This document shows, piece by piece, positions 1 through 13,461 of a stretch of 64,000 nucleotides of DNA. Location: contig CAXAMN010003669.1 in assembly GCA_963970005.1 (NCBI GenBank), positions 878,453 through 942,452 of the forward strand, given 5' to 3'. Position numbers and translations under genes: made by a program. This DNA comes from Durusdinium trenchii. Lineage: Eukaryota; Sar; Dinophyceae; Suessiales; Symbiodiniaceae. Under the pieces are notes generated by a model that saw only the letters and a list, made by a program, of their open reading frames with translations, ran no database searches and was not told the origin of the DNA. Within the stretch, counting starts at the first letter, position 1, and each line of letters opens with the position of its first letter.

Positions 1-2150
1 CAAAGGGGGTAGTCCAGCAAGCAGCTTTCTGACATTATTTAGGGGGGCCCCTAGAATAATGTCTAGAGATTTCAGGCTTCAAAACATATTTTGCTTTAGG
101 TAAACTTGTATTCATTCCCTTTCTTTTCCTTTTGATTTGCTTTACTTACCTAAGCTCTTTAGTCTTTAAGCTTTCCAAAACTTTCCAACAGTCAGTGCAC
201 ACTTTCTTTACAAAACCCTTATTCAAAAGTATTGGATGCTTTTGAAGGTCTTTGGATTCAGATGTCCATTAAATTATTGAGAATTCCATTTTCACTTTAT
301 TGATTTCCTTTTACTTTAGTATTCCAAATGTCTTCAATTTGAGATTTCATTGATTCCCTTTTATGTTTAATATTGCCAGAGAAGGCCAAGAAGATTTTTA
401 TAAGGATTCTTTTCATTTTGGTCCTTTGATTAGTTTTCTTGTAGATTATATTGGAGGCCCTGGTTGTTGAGGGGGGGGGCGGGGGGGGTTGATTAATCAA
501 GAGTCTACATTACTCTTGATGGAGGAAACCCGTCAATGCACAAGCACGAGATACACACACCACGCCTTTAAGGTGTTGCAGGCTTCTTCCAGCTTAGTTT
601 GCTACAGTATGTTCGATTTGTTTTGCCGTGGCTGGACGGAATGGCACACCGCATGTCGACTCGTCAAGGGCTCTGCCCCCGCCAAACGCCCGCATGCCCG
701 CCAAGCAACCCAGTGCTCCCGCGGCACCAAAAAGGCAATCAAAGAATTGAACCTGGGTGCCGAAGGCGCAGAAGCATGAGCACATCGTTACACGATTGTG
801 TCGCTTTCTCCATCGAAGTCTCTGGGGATTGAAGCTGAAGGCAATACAAGACATAATAAACAAACAAGGCAAGCCCCAAGCGGAGGCACCTATAGTAATA
901 TTGCCACTATTACAGTATGTGTGAACGTTTCAATCGACACAACCGTTCCAACGAATGACATCAAATACCCAGGGAGGTAGGTTCCGACGCTTCCTGCAGT
1001 ATGTCAGGAGGTGAATGGTATGTGCAGTGTACGGGTATGGTGTACCTCCATTGAGTAAGGCTGTCTGAAAGCCGACCCACGGGAGATGATCATTGCATTA
1101 TTACCCTATTATCCAGGGAGTTGGAGGCTACGTGGACTCACGAACTGCACCAGTGCTTCTCCGACCCTCCGACGAACAGATCACATGGAAGTGGACACCC
1201 TTTTGTTTGTGAAAGAAAGTTGTCTTCCAAGTGAACCATTAATTTTCCACTTCCATGATAGTGAGTCAGAGGATGTCAAAGGGTACCTCTTTTGAATTCT
1301 GTTGATCTTTTCTTTGGGAGAACTAGCCATAACTAGCCTCTCTTGCCAAAGGATCAAAACCATCTTCAGCAATCAGAAATAGATGTTTGGACGGATTCGG
1401 CCTTTTGGTTCGGGGACGTGTGAAGAACTTCTTTGCAAATAAGACAGAACAGCAAGCACTTGAAGAACTCTCATGAAATCCTTACGACATCTATAATCCA
1501 TTTAGATTCTTCGAAAATAATCAAGAACATCGATCCACATCAAACAACTGACGGCAAGCTGTGCTGGTTCCCCCAACCAGTCAACGATCCTTCCGCCAAA
1601 ACTGTCCAAACCCAACATCCAATCCAGCCAATCCACCTGAACACATCCAATCCCAGATTCACACACCTGAACATCATCTCCGAGACACTCGGGCACTACA
1701 GCCTTTGCTGCCTGTGCACCTGCGTCAGCGTCCACCAGTAGACCGCCCTGCTCAGGGCGCCAGTCCTGCGGTGAGAGACCATTTGAACGTCATGGAACCC
1801 ATTGGAAGCATTTGGAAGCACATACAGCCTATGAGAGTCCTGAGAGCGGAAACTGGTGGATGAACCAGGAACCAGGGTGTCACTTCCACTACTACTTCCA
1901 CTCTGTGATGTAGTACGTAGATCCCCCTGACGTGAGCTTGACTTGTCAATGAGTAGCTGATGGTTTCTAAACCAAGCCAAGCGTCACAATTCTCCCAAGA
2001 AGTGACTTTTGTCTTCAAAAGCCTCTCATTGGCTTTGGCAGTTCCCCTTCCTGCCGGTGTTGCATTTCCAGGAAACTCCTAGAAACGAAGGACTGGATTG
2101 GATACGATTGGATCTGACAAAGTTGAAGTAAGGAATAAGACCAAATACAC
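1..2150. other. No confident gene; low-complexity and AT-rich flank
   Basis: AT-rich sequence with a poly-G/C tract near 468-488. A minus-strand open stretch at about 1502-1760 starts after a possible AG acceptor and is acidic and Trp-containing. It could be a downstream exon of the gene whose exon lies at 2151-2303, but no family is recognisable and splice sites are not decisive. Confidence 0.4.
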
Positions 2151-2303
2151 CTCAGAGCCTCAAATATAAGTTTGTACAGTTCATGGATCTGGTGATCGGC
2201 CGTTCTCTTTCTTGCCACGGTAATTAGCTCCGTGGCTCTTTCAGCTCCGACAGTGGCGGACACAAGAATTCCAAAAGCCTCGCTGCACATGTTGGCATAC
2301 CAC
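2151..2303 (-). CDS. Isolated coding exon, unknown protein
   Basis: A 153-nt open exon bounded by an AG acceptor (CACTAG, then G) and a GT donor (GAG, then GTGTAT). It reads as an amphipathic helical segment beginning WYANMCSEAFGILVSATVGA and continuing through charged residues to a Leu/Phe-rich end. Composition and splice boundaries look like a real dinoflagellate exon; the other frames do not. An open stretch at about 2350-2550 on the same strand (acidic, then Arg/Lys-rich) could be the preceding exon. I do not recognise the family. It is partial because neighbouring exons cannot be joined with confidence. Confidence 0.5.
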
Positions 2304-4571
2304 CTAGTGTGACCGCGAATGCATGCGAAAACACTGATCTTTCTTCATGCACAGTCTTCTACAAAATGCCACGCGCCAGGGCCGCTCATTCCTCATAGGG
2401 GGGACTTTCCCTGTTCCTGTTGGCTCACGCCCATGTATTTGCTTTGTTTTTCCAATGCGCAAGCGCCGGTCTGAGTGGTACGGAAGTTCTTCCGCCAACT
2501 GGTCATCCTCAAACCCAGGACTGTCGGACTGGATTGATGTTTGATTGACGCATGGCTTGGAAGCAATCCGAAAAAGTCTCCGCGCAATACAGTAGCAGCG
2601 TTCAACAATTGAATAAAACCATGTATGTTCACCTGCACCATTTGAGGCGCTCTTGACAACCCGACATACGGTCACATATTTGTTGGCTCAGAGTCCAATC
2701 CACCAAGTTTTCTCAAAAATGAAGGTTTGAACTATTAAGTCTGTTCAATCAATTGAATTGCTGCCACACACACATACACATATATATATATATTGATGTG
2801 CGAAGTCTCATCGTCCCCTTTCGGACGCTCTAAAGAAGAAAACACACCGGTAAGTGTGGAAAACCATCACCAAAGAGAAATGTTGATGATCACATCGCAA
2901 CATCGCATGAAATGCCTCTCCACTAGGTGCCAAAGCTCAGCCCCCCAAACCCGTGAAATCCTTGCAAAAAAACATGAGTATAGTAATGATGATTAACTTA
3001 AATCCTGTCACATCTGACCTTCAAGCAAAACCTTCCAAACACTGTAGGCTCGTCTCGAATGTTTACTTACATCTTTTTGCTATTCTTGAGGGTGTGGATG
3101 CCAGTCCAGGGTGGGCCTCATCTCCATGCAAATTGGTTCACCAGTCCAACAGGGGTTAGAATCGCACCAGGTTCTCCGAACGCTGGAGGTGCCCCCTTGA
3201 AGCCAAGCAGGCGGCTGAGCTCGGCTAGTTTGGGATGTTGGGCAGGGCACTTCTACAGCAAAAGCTTCATTATAAACAAAAATTAACAAAACCGTTGCAG
3301 CCTCTGTTTTCTTGCATTTCAGCGTCTTGCCCGCCCACAAACAGCCGTAGTTTTCAGCTTGATAATTATAAAGAAACATATGAGCCAGTTTCTATCGGAC
3401 CATCCTGACGCACGAGTTTCCCTCTGCTTTCAGCGGAACCACCGTTGTGCTCCATGAAACAAACATGAAGATGAAGTGATGTGGAACGAACATGAACATG
3501 CAATACATACATATATAGTATACTATAATATATAGTATCTGAGTATATGAAAAAGAACAAACATCTGATGATCCAACCGGACCTGAGTACCCCCGACTCA
3601 GCCCTCTTGCAAACAGAACATAGTGGTAGCTGTGTGGTCGCGCCACGTTCATCAAATTGGCCCAAAAAGGCTAAAGCACATGGGGCGCGGGCCTGCCGCT
3701 GAGACCAACCACAACCCCAGGTTCTTGTTTACTAGATGGAATTGGACGGGCGAAAGCAGCAAGGATCACGAGAGTTTGTTACCTCGCATGTTATGATCTT
3801 CATTGATCTTCATATGTTTCGCAATGCTGGCCGTTTTGCCACAACAACCCAGCTTGACCTGAGACCCACAGAGGAAAAGGGACTTCCGGGACGAAATGTC
3901 ATTGAACCAAACAAGGACCATTCCTCCAAGGTTACTGCCTTATTCCTGCTTAAAGCAACAGCTGGAGGACCCAGAACGCCGAGACCGAGCCGAGCCCTGC
4001 AGCCAACGGAATACTCTCCGGAAGCCAAACCGGCATCGCACACCGACACCGTCCTGCGGTTTTTCCGCTTGGCTCGTTCACCTCGCCTCCTCTGAAGCCA
4101 AACTTCGGAGAATTGCTCACTTCACTAAGATCTTCTACGGGGGCGCTGAGCTTTCTCTTGCATGTTCCGCAAGAAGCAGGGGAGCATTTGCTATGCGCGT
4201 GCCGGCTGCCGACTTAAAATTAAATCAATACATATCATTGATGAAGAAAGGTCATAGGTTCCTGATGAGAAAGTTTAACTCTCATGCATCTTCCACTTTC
4301 CATGCTTTTTATGATTGCCTGAAAGATTTCACAACACGCTGATTCCCCGAAGAGCCCTCAAGACATGTCCCGCCCCACTCATCACAGATGGATCCCGAAC
4401 CGCTCTTGACCAACTTATTGCCTTGGGCTACAAGTACCATGAGACAAGTATGCCTCGAGTAACCTTCACAAGAACACCTTAACCCAAGCTCTAGTGACTG
4501 ACCTTGCCAGATACATCCATAAACATATATACATATATTACGCGGTACAATGTCAGTCTATCTAGCACCCC

Positions 4572-4627
4572 CATTACAAAAAAAAGAACTATGTTCGCCC
4601 ATTACAAAAAAAAGAACTATGTTCGCC
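4572..4627. repeat. 28-bp tandem duplication
   Basis: Two adjacent identical 28-bp units, each with an A8 run followed by GAACTATGTTCGCC. Probably slippage or a recent duplication. Confidence 0.85.
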
Positions 4628-6437
4628 CCCTTTTGAGAAAGCTACACTGCGCCCAAATCAAAGGAATTTCCGGACATGTCTCCGCTTTGGAGGACGAGTC
4701 ACTAGTCCCTCCCGCCGGGCGCCCATCCTGGCTGCGGAGTGCGGTTGTAAGTAACCCTGACTCCAATTGCAACTTATAGTGCTTTTCACTCTTTGGGTGG
4801 GACATAAATGTTTATTTCTCGACATCACAAAATATACGTTTCACACCCATATATATATAATATCTTTCATGGAAACTTTGCAGGAATGATTGGGGTGTAG
4901 TCACAACATCAACATCCCCGTACTACGTTCTTGGAACTTTGGCTAAATTACATATTCACCTATTGTCAAACTGCTTCCTGAACATGTAAGATTACGTTTT
5001 ACATGCGTAAGGTCAAAATGGGCTATGACGTTTGCAGCGGCTTGCATCCCGATTAAAGTGTTCCATTTCTTGTATCCGGCTGCTATTTCATTCTGGGTCT
5101 GCCTTATGTCTTTAATCCCTGGCTAATTCATGAGATTTTGAGATTTCACTATCTCTCTCTCTCTCTCTCATGCATTGCATGCATGGCATAGTTCAAATCG
5201 AAAGCTGACACAGCTGCAAGTAGTTAATTTTATTTGCTTCAACTGGAATGTTCAGGCTGGCTACAGTTACACCCCATTTTAGGTGCAGCCAGCTCTCAAC
5301 CCAGCGCATAAACCCAAAACAACTTATGGGGGTAAATGATGCAATCCTTAAACCACGCTCTGGGCTTAAAGGTTGCACCTCGTGTCCTGTTTTCTGTCAG
5401 CTGTCTGTGAGGGGATGTTGCACGATGCATCTGGTCGGTTCAATTTTGGACCACACTGCCAGCGAAGGGAATGCAAACTCGTGTCACGAACCTGTGAGGG
5501 ACAGCAATTGAAATAAAGCGTCAATCTTCCACTCTAGCCGCTAGTTACATTTGTTGACCGCCCCCCCCACTCAGAAAATGCAACATGGCATGTCCCAGGT
5601 ATGAACTTACAACATGGTCCTATTTTAGCCTACCCCCCAACCTGGAAAAATGTGGGGTGGGGATAAGTTATATACATGTCTTCTTTAATTGATATGATGG
5701 CTTGCCAAAAATGTAACTTGCATGTGGGTCCCCCTGCCACTGCTTTAATGGCTATTTTAAAAGGAATGACAAAAGGTGGAGATGCTACAGAGTATTGAAG
5801 GAGTTTATGTGGTTCTAGGTCAAGGTCATAGGTGGTGCAAACTCAATTCCATCAACATCCATCAACCTATGAACATCCCTCGCAACTCCCAACAAAGACG
5901 TGTCATTATTTTTCAAGATGATGTACAGCAGTGATCAGCAGTGCCGATACATCCACCTTTGGGGGACCCCGATAGAGTGTGGAGGGGGTATCCAAGGGGT
6001 GGGACCCACCGTAGAACATGGTTGAACGTGGGTTCTACCGTGAAGAAACGAAACCGGAGACGAAGAGCAAGTCACCGGTAGAAATGGTTTACGAAGGCCA
6101 AACCGGTGACTAGGGCTTGCAAACTAGACTACCACTGCCAAAAGAATTATGCTTTCGCAGCGAAACCATCTTGAATCACGCAAATGGTCAGCGCTTTGCC
6201 ATGTTCCGCCCGTCATGGTCAAGAACACAGGGTTTGCTCATATCCCAAAAGATCACGGGCTGAAGTCACCAGCTTCCCAAACAATTTGGAATAGTCTTCA
6301 AGGAGTAAACGGCTCAACTTGAGTGCTAAAAATCAGCACACACATTGATCATCCACCTCACCACCCCTCAAAGCGAAGATGACCCCCCAGCGACCTGGGT
6401 AACTCTTATGTGACACCCTCAGCGATATACAAAGGTT

Positions 6438-6469
6438 CAGCATGCCAAGCGGGCAGCATGCCAAGCGGG
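6438..6469. repeat. 16-bp tandem duplication
   Basis: CAGCATGCCAAGCGGG occurs twice in perfect tandem; there is no sign of further copies. Confidence 0.85.
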
Positions 6470-6862
6470 CACCCAGATCTCGACTCCTGTCCACAAAAAT
6501 AGTAGCTACCCGAAAGGATGTTACTATTGTGACCTTAGCTCAAGATCACCATGAAACAGTTGAACACAGTCACACCAGTCACCAATTCTCTTTCGATGTG
6601 TGAGTTTCTGGCCGCCATTAAGTACCAAATGATGGTGTATGTTGAAATAGGGGGACCCACAAAGCCCAAAGACACCAACAGGAAACATTGACTAAAGCCC
6701 AAATTCCTGCTCGAATGCCAATATAACATAATACATTGTATATATAATAAACAATAATATATATATATGCAAATAATCTATATACACACACATAATAATA
6801 CATATATAGCATTTGAAATCACGATATGTAAGATTAATGATGTAATCACATGTAATCACGAC

Positions 6863-6964
6863 TCTCTTGGATGCTGAGGCCAACTTGACCCAGTCGCACC
6901 CACTGCTACGTGTCGCGCGCGCCATCGCCTCAATCCCCGCCTCAATCGCTCTCGTCTCCAAAGG
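6863..6964 (-). CDS. Isolated coding exon, unknown protein
   Basis: Open exon with a CAG acceptor (CTTTGCAG, then CC) and a GT donor (AAGAGA, then GTCGTG). It encodes PLETRAIEAGIEAMARATRS followed by a Cys/Trp segment, an Ala-rich helical pattern. It probably belongs to the same minus-strand gene as the open stretch at 7029-7300. Family not recognised. Confidence 0.45.
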
Positions 6965-7028
6965 CTGCAAAGCGCCCCCCGCGTGAGGCAGACACCCTCA
7001 GCGATGGGAAATACATGCTCCGGAGGAG

Positions 7029-7300
7029 TCAAGTTGGGACTGCCTGCCCAACTGAGTCGGACGAAGCTGCAATTGTGTCTGGCCGCTCCGAGAATAGATT
7101 GGCTAACTGAAATATGCGCAATCGGGTCTGGCAGGCTGATGCAAGTACTTTCGAAGCTCTGGATCTCTGAGGCTGAGACGCAGGTGCGGCAGCCTGCTTA
7201 TTTCGCTGCTGGGCTTTGTCGAAAAGAGCCTTTGTCCAGGCGGCACATGGTCGAAACAGATCGCGCAAAAACTGCAGGATTTGGGGGAACACTTGCACTT
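7029..7300 (-). CDS. Probable coding exon, unknown protein
   Basis: Minus-strand open segment starting near a CTGCAG acceptor. It reads FLRDLFRPCAAWTKALFDKA, then Gln/Ala/Ser-rich sequence, and stays open to a stop at 7029. Residue mix and position just upstream (in transcription) of the exon at 6863-6964 suggest one gene. The 3' boundary is uncertain: either the stop is used or an internal donor splices to the next exon. No family recognised. Confidence 0.4.
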
Positions 7301-10300
7301 GAATGTGCCCAAAGCAAGTGGCAATACAATGACGCATCAACCAAAGGAGCAAGCACCGCTTGTGTTCAATGATGTTCAATGACGTGCTCCATTCAGCGCA
7401 AATTAGCAAAGCTCCAAACCTAAACTCTCAAAACAATCAGCGTGTCAAAAAGACTGTCTAACCCACCAACATGCAACACTAGTCAGCTGTGTAGCATGAG
7501 ACAGTGAAGTGGAACAAATCCGCAGCCAATAAGTAAATGGCCATATAGGGCCATATACATATGCAGTAATCACTTGCACCTGTATGCTTCTTGTAAAAAT
7601 AAAAGCGGGGTCTGTGAAAATATGTGAGAATGATCATCCACCCAAAAGCGCCTTAGCTTCTTCCTCGGTCATTTTTGGTCCAGTCTTTTTTGTAGCCTGG
7701 CCAGGCGATTCAAGGCGGAATCTACGCCAGAATCCCAAGTCCCAAGTGTATGCACGTGAACAAGTACAAACAGAAGCAGCGGCAGCGACTAGCCGTCTTC
7801 ACCTCGACAACTTTGTTCCGTGTCAATTTTGCAGTGCGAAATGCCATGCCTCCCGGTGACCCGTAGACAAACCACCTATGCTATGGAGGGTCTCCCTGTC
7901 ATTGATTCATAGCATTTCTTTCTGACTGGACTGGATTAAGTGAATTTCTGCTCGCCTCGCCAAGCCATGCCCAGTCCCGCCTCGACCGCTGCGCTGGCTT
8001 TCTTGGCGCCAGTCCTTAGCGGGGGCAAGATCCGATGCTGAGGACTGCCATAGGACTGCCCCCCTATGGCAGTCATCAGGGAAGGACTCACCAAAAGCGT
8101 GGCGGACATGGCCGTTCCGTTTGGACTGCTGTGCTGGGAAAAAGCTTGATTGCTTGGGCTCTCTTCAAGAGCTCATGGAGTCCTGCTTTGTTCTAAGGCA
8201 AGCAACACTTCCAAAAAGCCAACAGATCAAACCAAACGGCCCGGTGTCACAGCGACAGCACACTCGTCCTATCATGGAGCGCAGCGGCTGCCTCCACAAA
8301 CCCACCCTTCCCCTAGCAATTCTGGAGGTGCAGGACACATTTGCAAACAAAGTTGGGTTCATTCCCCGAAATAAATCATTCTCCAATTCTTGTAGCTCAA
8401 AACCTCTTCGGACCGGACTGACTCTAGTGGAACGTGTCAGGCAGTCCACTGCGGACGAGGTGCTTAGGCGGACCCGCTGGCCTTGGCGCAAACACAGGGC
8501 CATGTCATGGTGTTCTGGGTAAAAGAGTGTGGCTGGCTGTGTGCAAAGTCTAGCCTAGAGTCTAGCCCTGACGCTGTCCAAATGGTTTTCCTCTACATGG
8601 TGTCCACTGGGTGGAAGAATGGGCACAACCCGATGGTTCCCAAGGCTCCAGCTCGTGGTGGTAAAGGACCAAGCACAACAACCAGACCAAGTCACAACAA
8701 CCAGGCTGTGGAGGGGTGCAGCCAATGTTCCCATACAAAGCATTCAGAACACGTGCTGGTCATGTATTCTACTCGATCGCCTCTCGGGCTCCCCATGTCG
8801 TGTTCACCGATCGCTTCCTGTTCTGACTTCGCTCACCACAAAGGGGCTGCAGGTCCTGTCATCTGCAGTGAACGTTCCCCCTCCTCGAACAAATGTTCAT
8901 GACTTTTCGATCCAAATGCTTCAAAGGGGCTTGGCTTTCTTATTTGCCTCGAGTTGCGCCTTACTTCGCCTCAAAAACAAGAGCAATGAGACTCGGGCTG
9001 GGACATCAGGGGTTGGCCCTCTGTTTTCAGCCCAAAAACGTGACCTTGGCTGACTCCCTTTCCCTCGAAAACCAAGCTTCAGCTCTTTCCACGACTTGGT
9101 TTTAAAATTGGGGGGTTCCCCGCAGGGCTCGCAGCTGTAGCCCTTAAGAGCCGGTTGCCTGCGTGCCCCCATGCCTGGTAGCAGCTTGGGTGGCGTGTGG
9201 GCATAGACAAATGTTTTATATACCCCCAATCCTATACAAAGAATGGGCCAGGTGATCTCCTTTTCTCCCTAAGTTGTTTGGAGTCGTCCCATCGTCCGCG
9301 TCCCGGTGAAGCACCGGGAAGGAGCACACCTTTAGGGTGAAGCATTGCCAAGGGTGTTGACTACCTGCTGGGCAAGGGATCGATCTAAACGGCGATATGA
9401 CGCAGTTGCATCACCAACGAGCAATCACCGAGGCATGTTGGGAAAGTGGCTCTTGGACGGAAGAGGGGTCATACGATGTCATAAGCCGTTGAGGCCAGTG
9501 AGTCCTCTCCGATGCGCCAACCTGCTAGTCGACACGACGGCTTCTGAGTCGATACGGTCCATTTTCTGCCCGCGCCTCGATGTGTCAGAGACGGGTCTTT
9601 TGGGGTGTGTATTAACATAGGGAGACCTCCCAGGCGACCCTCTGGAAGAAGGGAAATAGACCAATCTACCCGTTGGGCCCAGTGGTCTCCCTATGAAAAA
9701 TGCACACCTTGGCATTGGGGATTCGGCTCGTGCCACTGAAGCATCCGGCATTTGGGGACTAAAGCTCAAAGCCGATGAATCGGCTCATGCTCCAAAACCG
9801 AGGAAACCAATGACTTGTCCTTTCCTCTATGGTATCAACACCTACCATCCCATTCTGTCAGGAACATCCAGGTATAGATGGCTCATCTCAACATACTTAA
9901 TTCTTAGTGATTTGCCCATCAGCTTCTGTGGTTCGGTCGACTTGTCGACTGCCAGGACCGCAGTTCGCCTGTTCACAGCTCGACTCACCCGATGAACCCG
10001 TGCGCGAGTAACTCACCGTGATCAAAAACGCCTGCTGCGCGTCAGATTCTTTTGGGGATCCATGGGGTTCCTGCTTGCGTGCGGGTTCTCATCCCATCTG
10101 AGCTGCTTGGACGCCCTGGGATCGCGGATCCCCAAGCACGGCGAGAAGCATCTGACGCCAGGAGCGGCACGGCACTTGGTTCCCATGGTTTCAAACCATA
10201 TACGCATTGCAAATCATCTGGAACAAACACCTCTCTTGTTCAGCCCTGACACCTGGAGCACAATTGTTTTGGATCTAACTGTGGATTTGAAGCGACCGCG

Positions 10301-10914
10301 CTGAGCACTGGGGTGAACAAAGCCAGCCCATTCTGCACAGCATCGAAACACCTTTGAAGTCCATGAATAGGGTCTGGTGCGACTGGGCAAGTGCTAAGAC
10401 TAGCAGCAGAATACATCCCTATATATTTTGGGTCTATCCATGTCTATCCTATTGCCAGTAACCGTGAATGATGATTCATTAGTAAAGGCCTTGTTCAAAA
10501 ATAAGTGCTAATTGTTTACTGACTGTTACAGGTGATAAACGGTAACAGGACAAACCCAACCTTCCTGTACTATTATATATGATATAGGCATGGCATGCCT
10601 TAGGAGAGCGATCAAAGAAACATCCCTCCCACACTTGCGGCGGCTTTCAGAAGCTGGAAAGGCTCTTTCAGGCTTGGAGAATTATGGGGTTGTTTCATGT
10701 TGTTTCAGGGATACCTTCTAAACGTCTCCTATATGCATGGAGCCCAGTGCTGGTGCAAATGCTTCTCTTCAAGGCCAAAAGCGGGGCCGACACGGTTGCG
10801 GATGCAAACCACAAGGTCGCGACTTTAGGTCCTCCACTCATCGCTCACGCAGTCGACTGACGTTGGATGAATCCATCAAGTAGGACGATTTTAATCTGGA
10901 AATAACCAGCAGTT

Positions 10915-11031
10915 GACCCTAGTAGCTTCAATCACCCTGGTAGCATCCTTGCTCCTAGTAGCGATGCCAGGAGCCCCTAGTAGCGTTCTTGTTCCTAGTA
11001 GCAAGGCCAGGAGCCCCTAGTAGCATCCTAG
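10915..11031. repeat. Cluster of CTAGTAGC-like octamers
   Basis: Six copies of CCTAGTAGC or a one-base variant (CCTGGTAGC) occur within about 115 bp, spaced 17-25 bp. Two of the intervals share the sequence GCCAGGAGCCC. A related cluster lies at 20437-20570. Confidence 0.7.
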
Positions 11032-13212
11032 ACATACAGGCATGGTTTCAATCCACCAGGCCTTGCTTTCGGCCTTGGCTTGAAACCAAACAACATCTTG
11101 TGCTCTGAGTTGCGCGACGTCATGCTGAATTAAACATGCCCAAACTCACACATGCTGCATCGACTTAATCACATTGCCTGTGGGTCAAAACCAGGATACC
11201 TTGGTTGACCTATATAGCTGGAAGGTTAACCTACATGGTGGACAAGGGCTGAAGCGGCTTCAGGCTTTGACCCATCCACATTAGGAACCGCGGTCTATGT
11301 TTGGTGCAGTGAACATTGGAGTGTAAAGGCCCATCGATCGGCGATTGCCTGGAGCTGCATCCATCGGCCTTGACCCGCGAGGCGACCTCTGTGGTCTCAC
11401 AGCGGGCAACGTTCCATGAGACGTACGTGTTGAGGTGATTTAGAGGCTGGTCTGTTCTCGGCATTTGGTTGGTTTCACCCAAAGCAGCTTGGTTTCAGCC
11501 CACTGGTCTGAATTAGCCGCCTTCTGTGAGGTCTAATCACATGCCCCTCCCGTATGCCAAGGACCCCCCGCCCAACAAAAAAAAAAACAAAGGGAAAGAA
11601 GGCAAATCCAACGAAGCGTCTACGAAGGCACACCGATGGACACCGACCGGACACCGCTTGGGCGATGGACACCGGATCCTTCGAGGGGCCGGTGGATTGG
11701 GAGGACGGGCGGGTCGCCCCCCCCCCCACGTCAGTAGAGTAGTATAGAAAAAATGGACCCCTATATAATCCCCTATATATAATATATATATATATATAAT
11801 ACGGTATGTATATATATATATATAAGGTAGTCATTTTCGAGGTGGCCATCGAAGCTCTGAAAGCACTTCATTGATGGAATATGTTTCAGTGCAGGGGTGC
11901 ACAAGGCTACAACCTCCCCTCTCAAGAATGGATGGAGAAAGCTCTCCCCATGTCCTGTAGAAAGAAGACATTCAGAAAACTTAGATTCAGATCCACCACC
12001 CTTGCAAACACGTGTCCTTGCAAAGGACCTCCTGGTAGCCCCTACAAGTCCAAAGACCCAGGAAAACCTGGTCCTGCACTGCCTGACTGATTAAGTGGTG
12101 CCTAAGGCTTTTGCCTCCAGTAAAGTCAGCTCTTTGACCTGTAGCAAGTCCATTTTCAAGGTAATTCTTTTCTTGTCTGTGGGGGTGTCGTTGGACCCCG
12201 CTTTTCATTGCACTGGTAAAAGGCCGTGTACGAAGAGACCACCAGTGTTGCCCAGCTGTGTTCAGTGCCAAAGCGGTCATGGGGGTCGTCACTGAACGAT
12301 TCAAAACATGATGCCGGCGCTGCTCCCGGAATTCGTGGAGTCTAAAGGGTCCAACAAAATCATGCGACACTGTGGTGCAGGCGACGGGGACAGTGTCGAA
12401 CCCAAGAAGAAAGGATATGTGCAACACTGTGAAGAAAGAAAGCAAGTCACCGTTTTGGGTAACCACAGGGTTCTGCCACATCTGCAGCAGGGCTTTGCCA
12501 ACAATGAGGTGAACAGCTGTCGCTATACATGATCTTCAGGCGACAAATCCGCACCTAATGACTCGACAGGCAAGTCAACAATCCCGCCCGCGTGAATAGT
12601 ACTATGCTGCTCCTGAGCTATCAATCATTGCAAAAGTACAGCACCCTCAAAAAAGTTCAATCAAAACAAGTGATCTCGAACCAAAACATCACTACCCAAC
12701 ACCCAAAGAGGAAATTCCATTCATTAAGATTTTCATGTTGCAGTTGCAGCAGTTTTCTAGGGAGAGCAAGAACACCACGAGTGGGAAAAGTCCGCTAAGT
12801 CATCTGCAGCACGGGCGGTTTGTCACAAACTCCGTCTCTGACTCTGACATCACCCGGGCCTCTGAACTGCACCGGTCAAGCGAACATAGATTTAAATAGA
12901 GAACAATCAACGAATCCTTGGAGTCTCCATAGCAGGGGAGCAAACCCTCACAACATATCAAAACCCTTTCCATTTGAGGGCCCAAAGTCTTAGGGAAGAA
13001 GACTTTGTGTCTGTGGCTTCTGACTGGCATGTCGGTCCACCGATTAATCTCTGAAGTCTATGTATACAGTTGAACTCTCAATTGGGTGTAGATCCGTGCA
13101 AATTCAACCAGCCATGTCACAAACAAAAACTCATGTTTGGAGGATTTTAGCGGGATGGGATTGGTGATTATTAACTTTCCAGAAGCACAAGTTCATGATG
13201 CCGCTTCTGCCA

Positions 13213-13258
13213 GGGCTGCCTGGGTGCCAGCGGTACGTCGCTGGCACCCAGGCAGCCC
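13213..13258. repeat. Perfect 20-bp inverted repeat with 6-nt loop
   Basis: GGGCTGCCTGGGTGCCAGCG at 13213-13232 is exactly reverse-complementary to 13239-13258, separated by GTACGT. It would form a very stable GC-rich hairpin on either strand. No coding role is apparent. Confidence 0.9.
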
Positions 13259-13355
13259 CCCCTCCCCAGGTCCATCTCCCCTTTTGCGAGGTATCTGTCG
13301 TACACATCTGTCGTAGACCACTGATCTGAGGAACAAATATGGTTCAAGAAGAACC

Positions 13356-13461
13356 ACTCCCTGGAACTCACATGGTTACGTGGATGGCACCCCCTGCTTG
13401 CAAAAGAACAAATGGTCTTCCTTACAGGGCCATGTTCCACTTCCATTGAGTTCCAGGGAGT
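13356..13461. repeat. 15-bp inverted repeat, 76-bp spacer
   Basis: ACTCCCTGGAACTCA at 13356-13370 is the exact reverse complement of 13447-13461. It lies about 100 bp from the longer hairpin at 13213, so the two may be parts of one non-autonomous element. Confidence 0.7.

Larger units (their letters stand above)
2304..6862. other. Non-coding or unresolved stretch with microsatellites
   Basis: Contains a TA run near 2780-2795, a TC run near 5150-5170, a 28-bp tandem duplication (4572-4627), a 16-bp tandem duplication (6438-6469) and AT-rich runs near 6720-6810. Plus-strand open frames such as 3896-4342 have no recognisable domain or supporting splice pattern. No gene is called. Confidence 0.4.

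Noticed and set aside
3896-4342. 148-codon plus-strand ORF
   Set aside because: No recognisable motif or GC3 pattern, and no splice support. Kept as unresolved.
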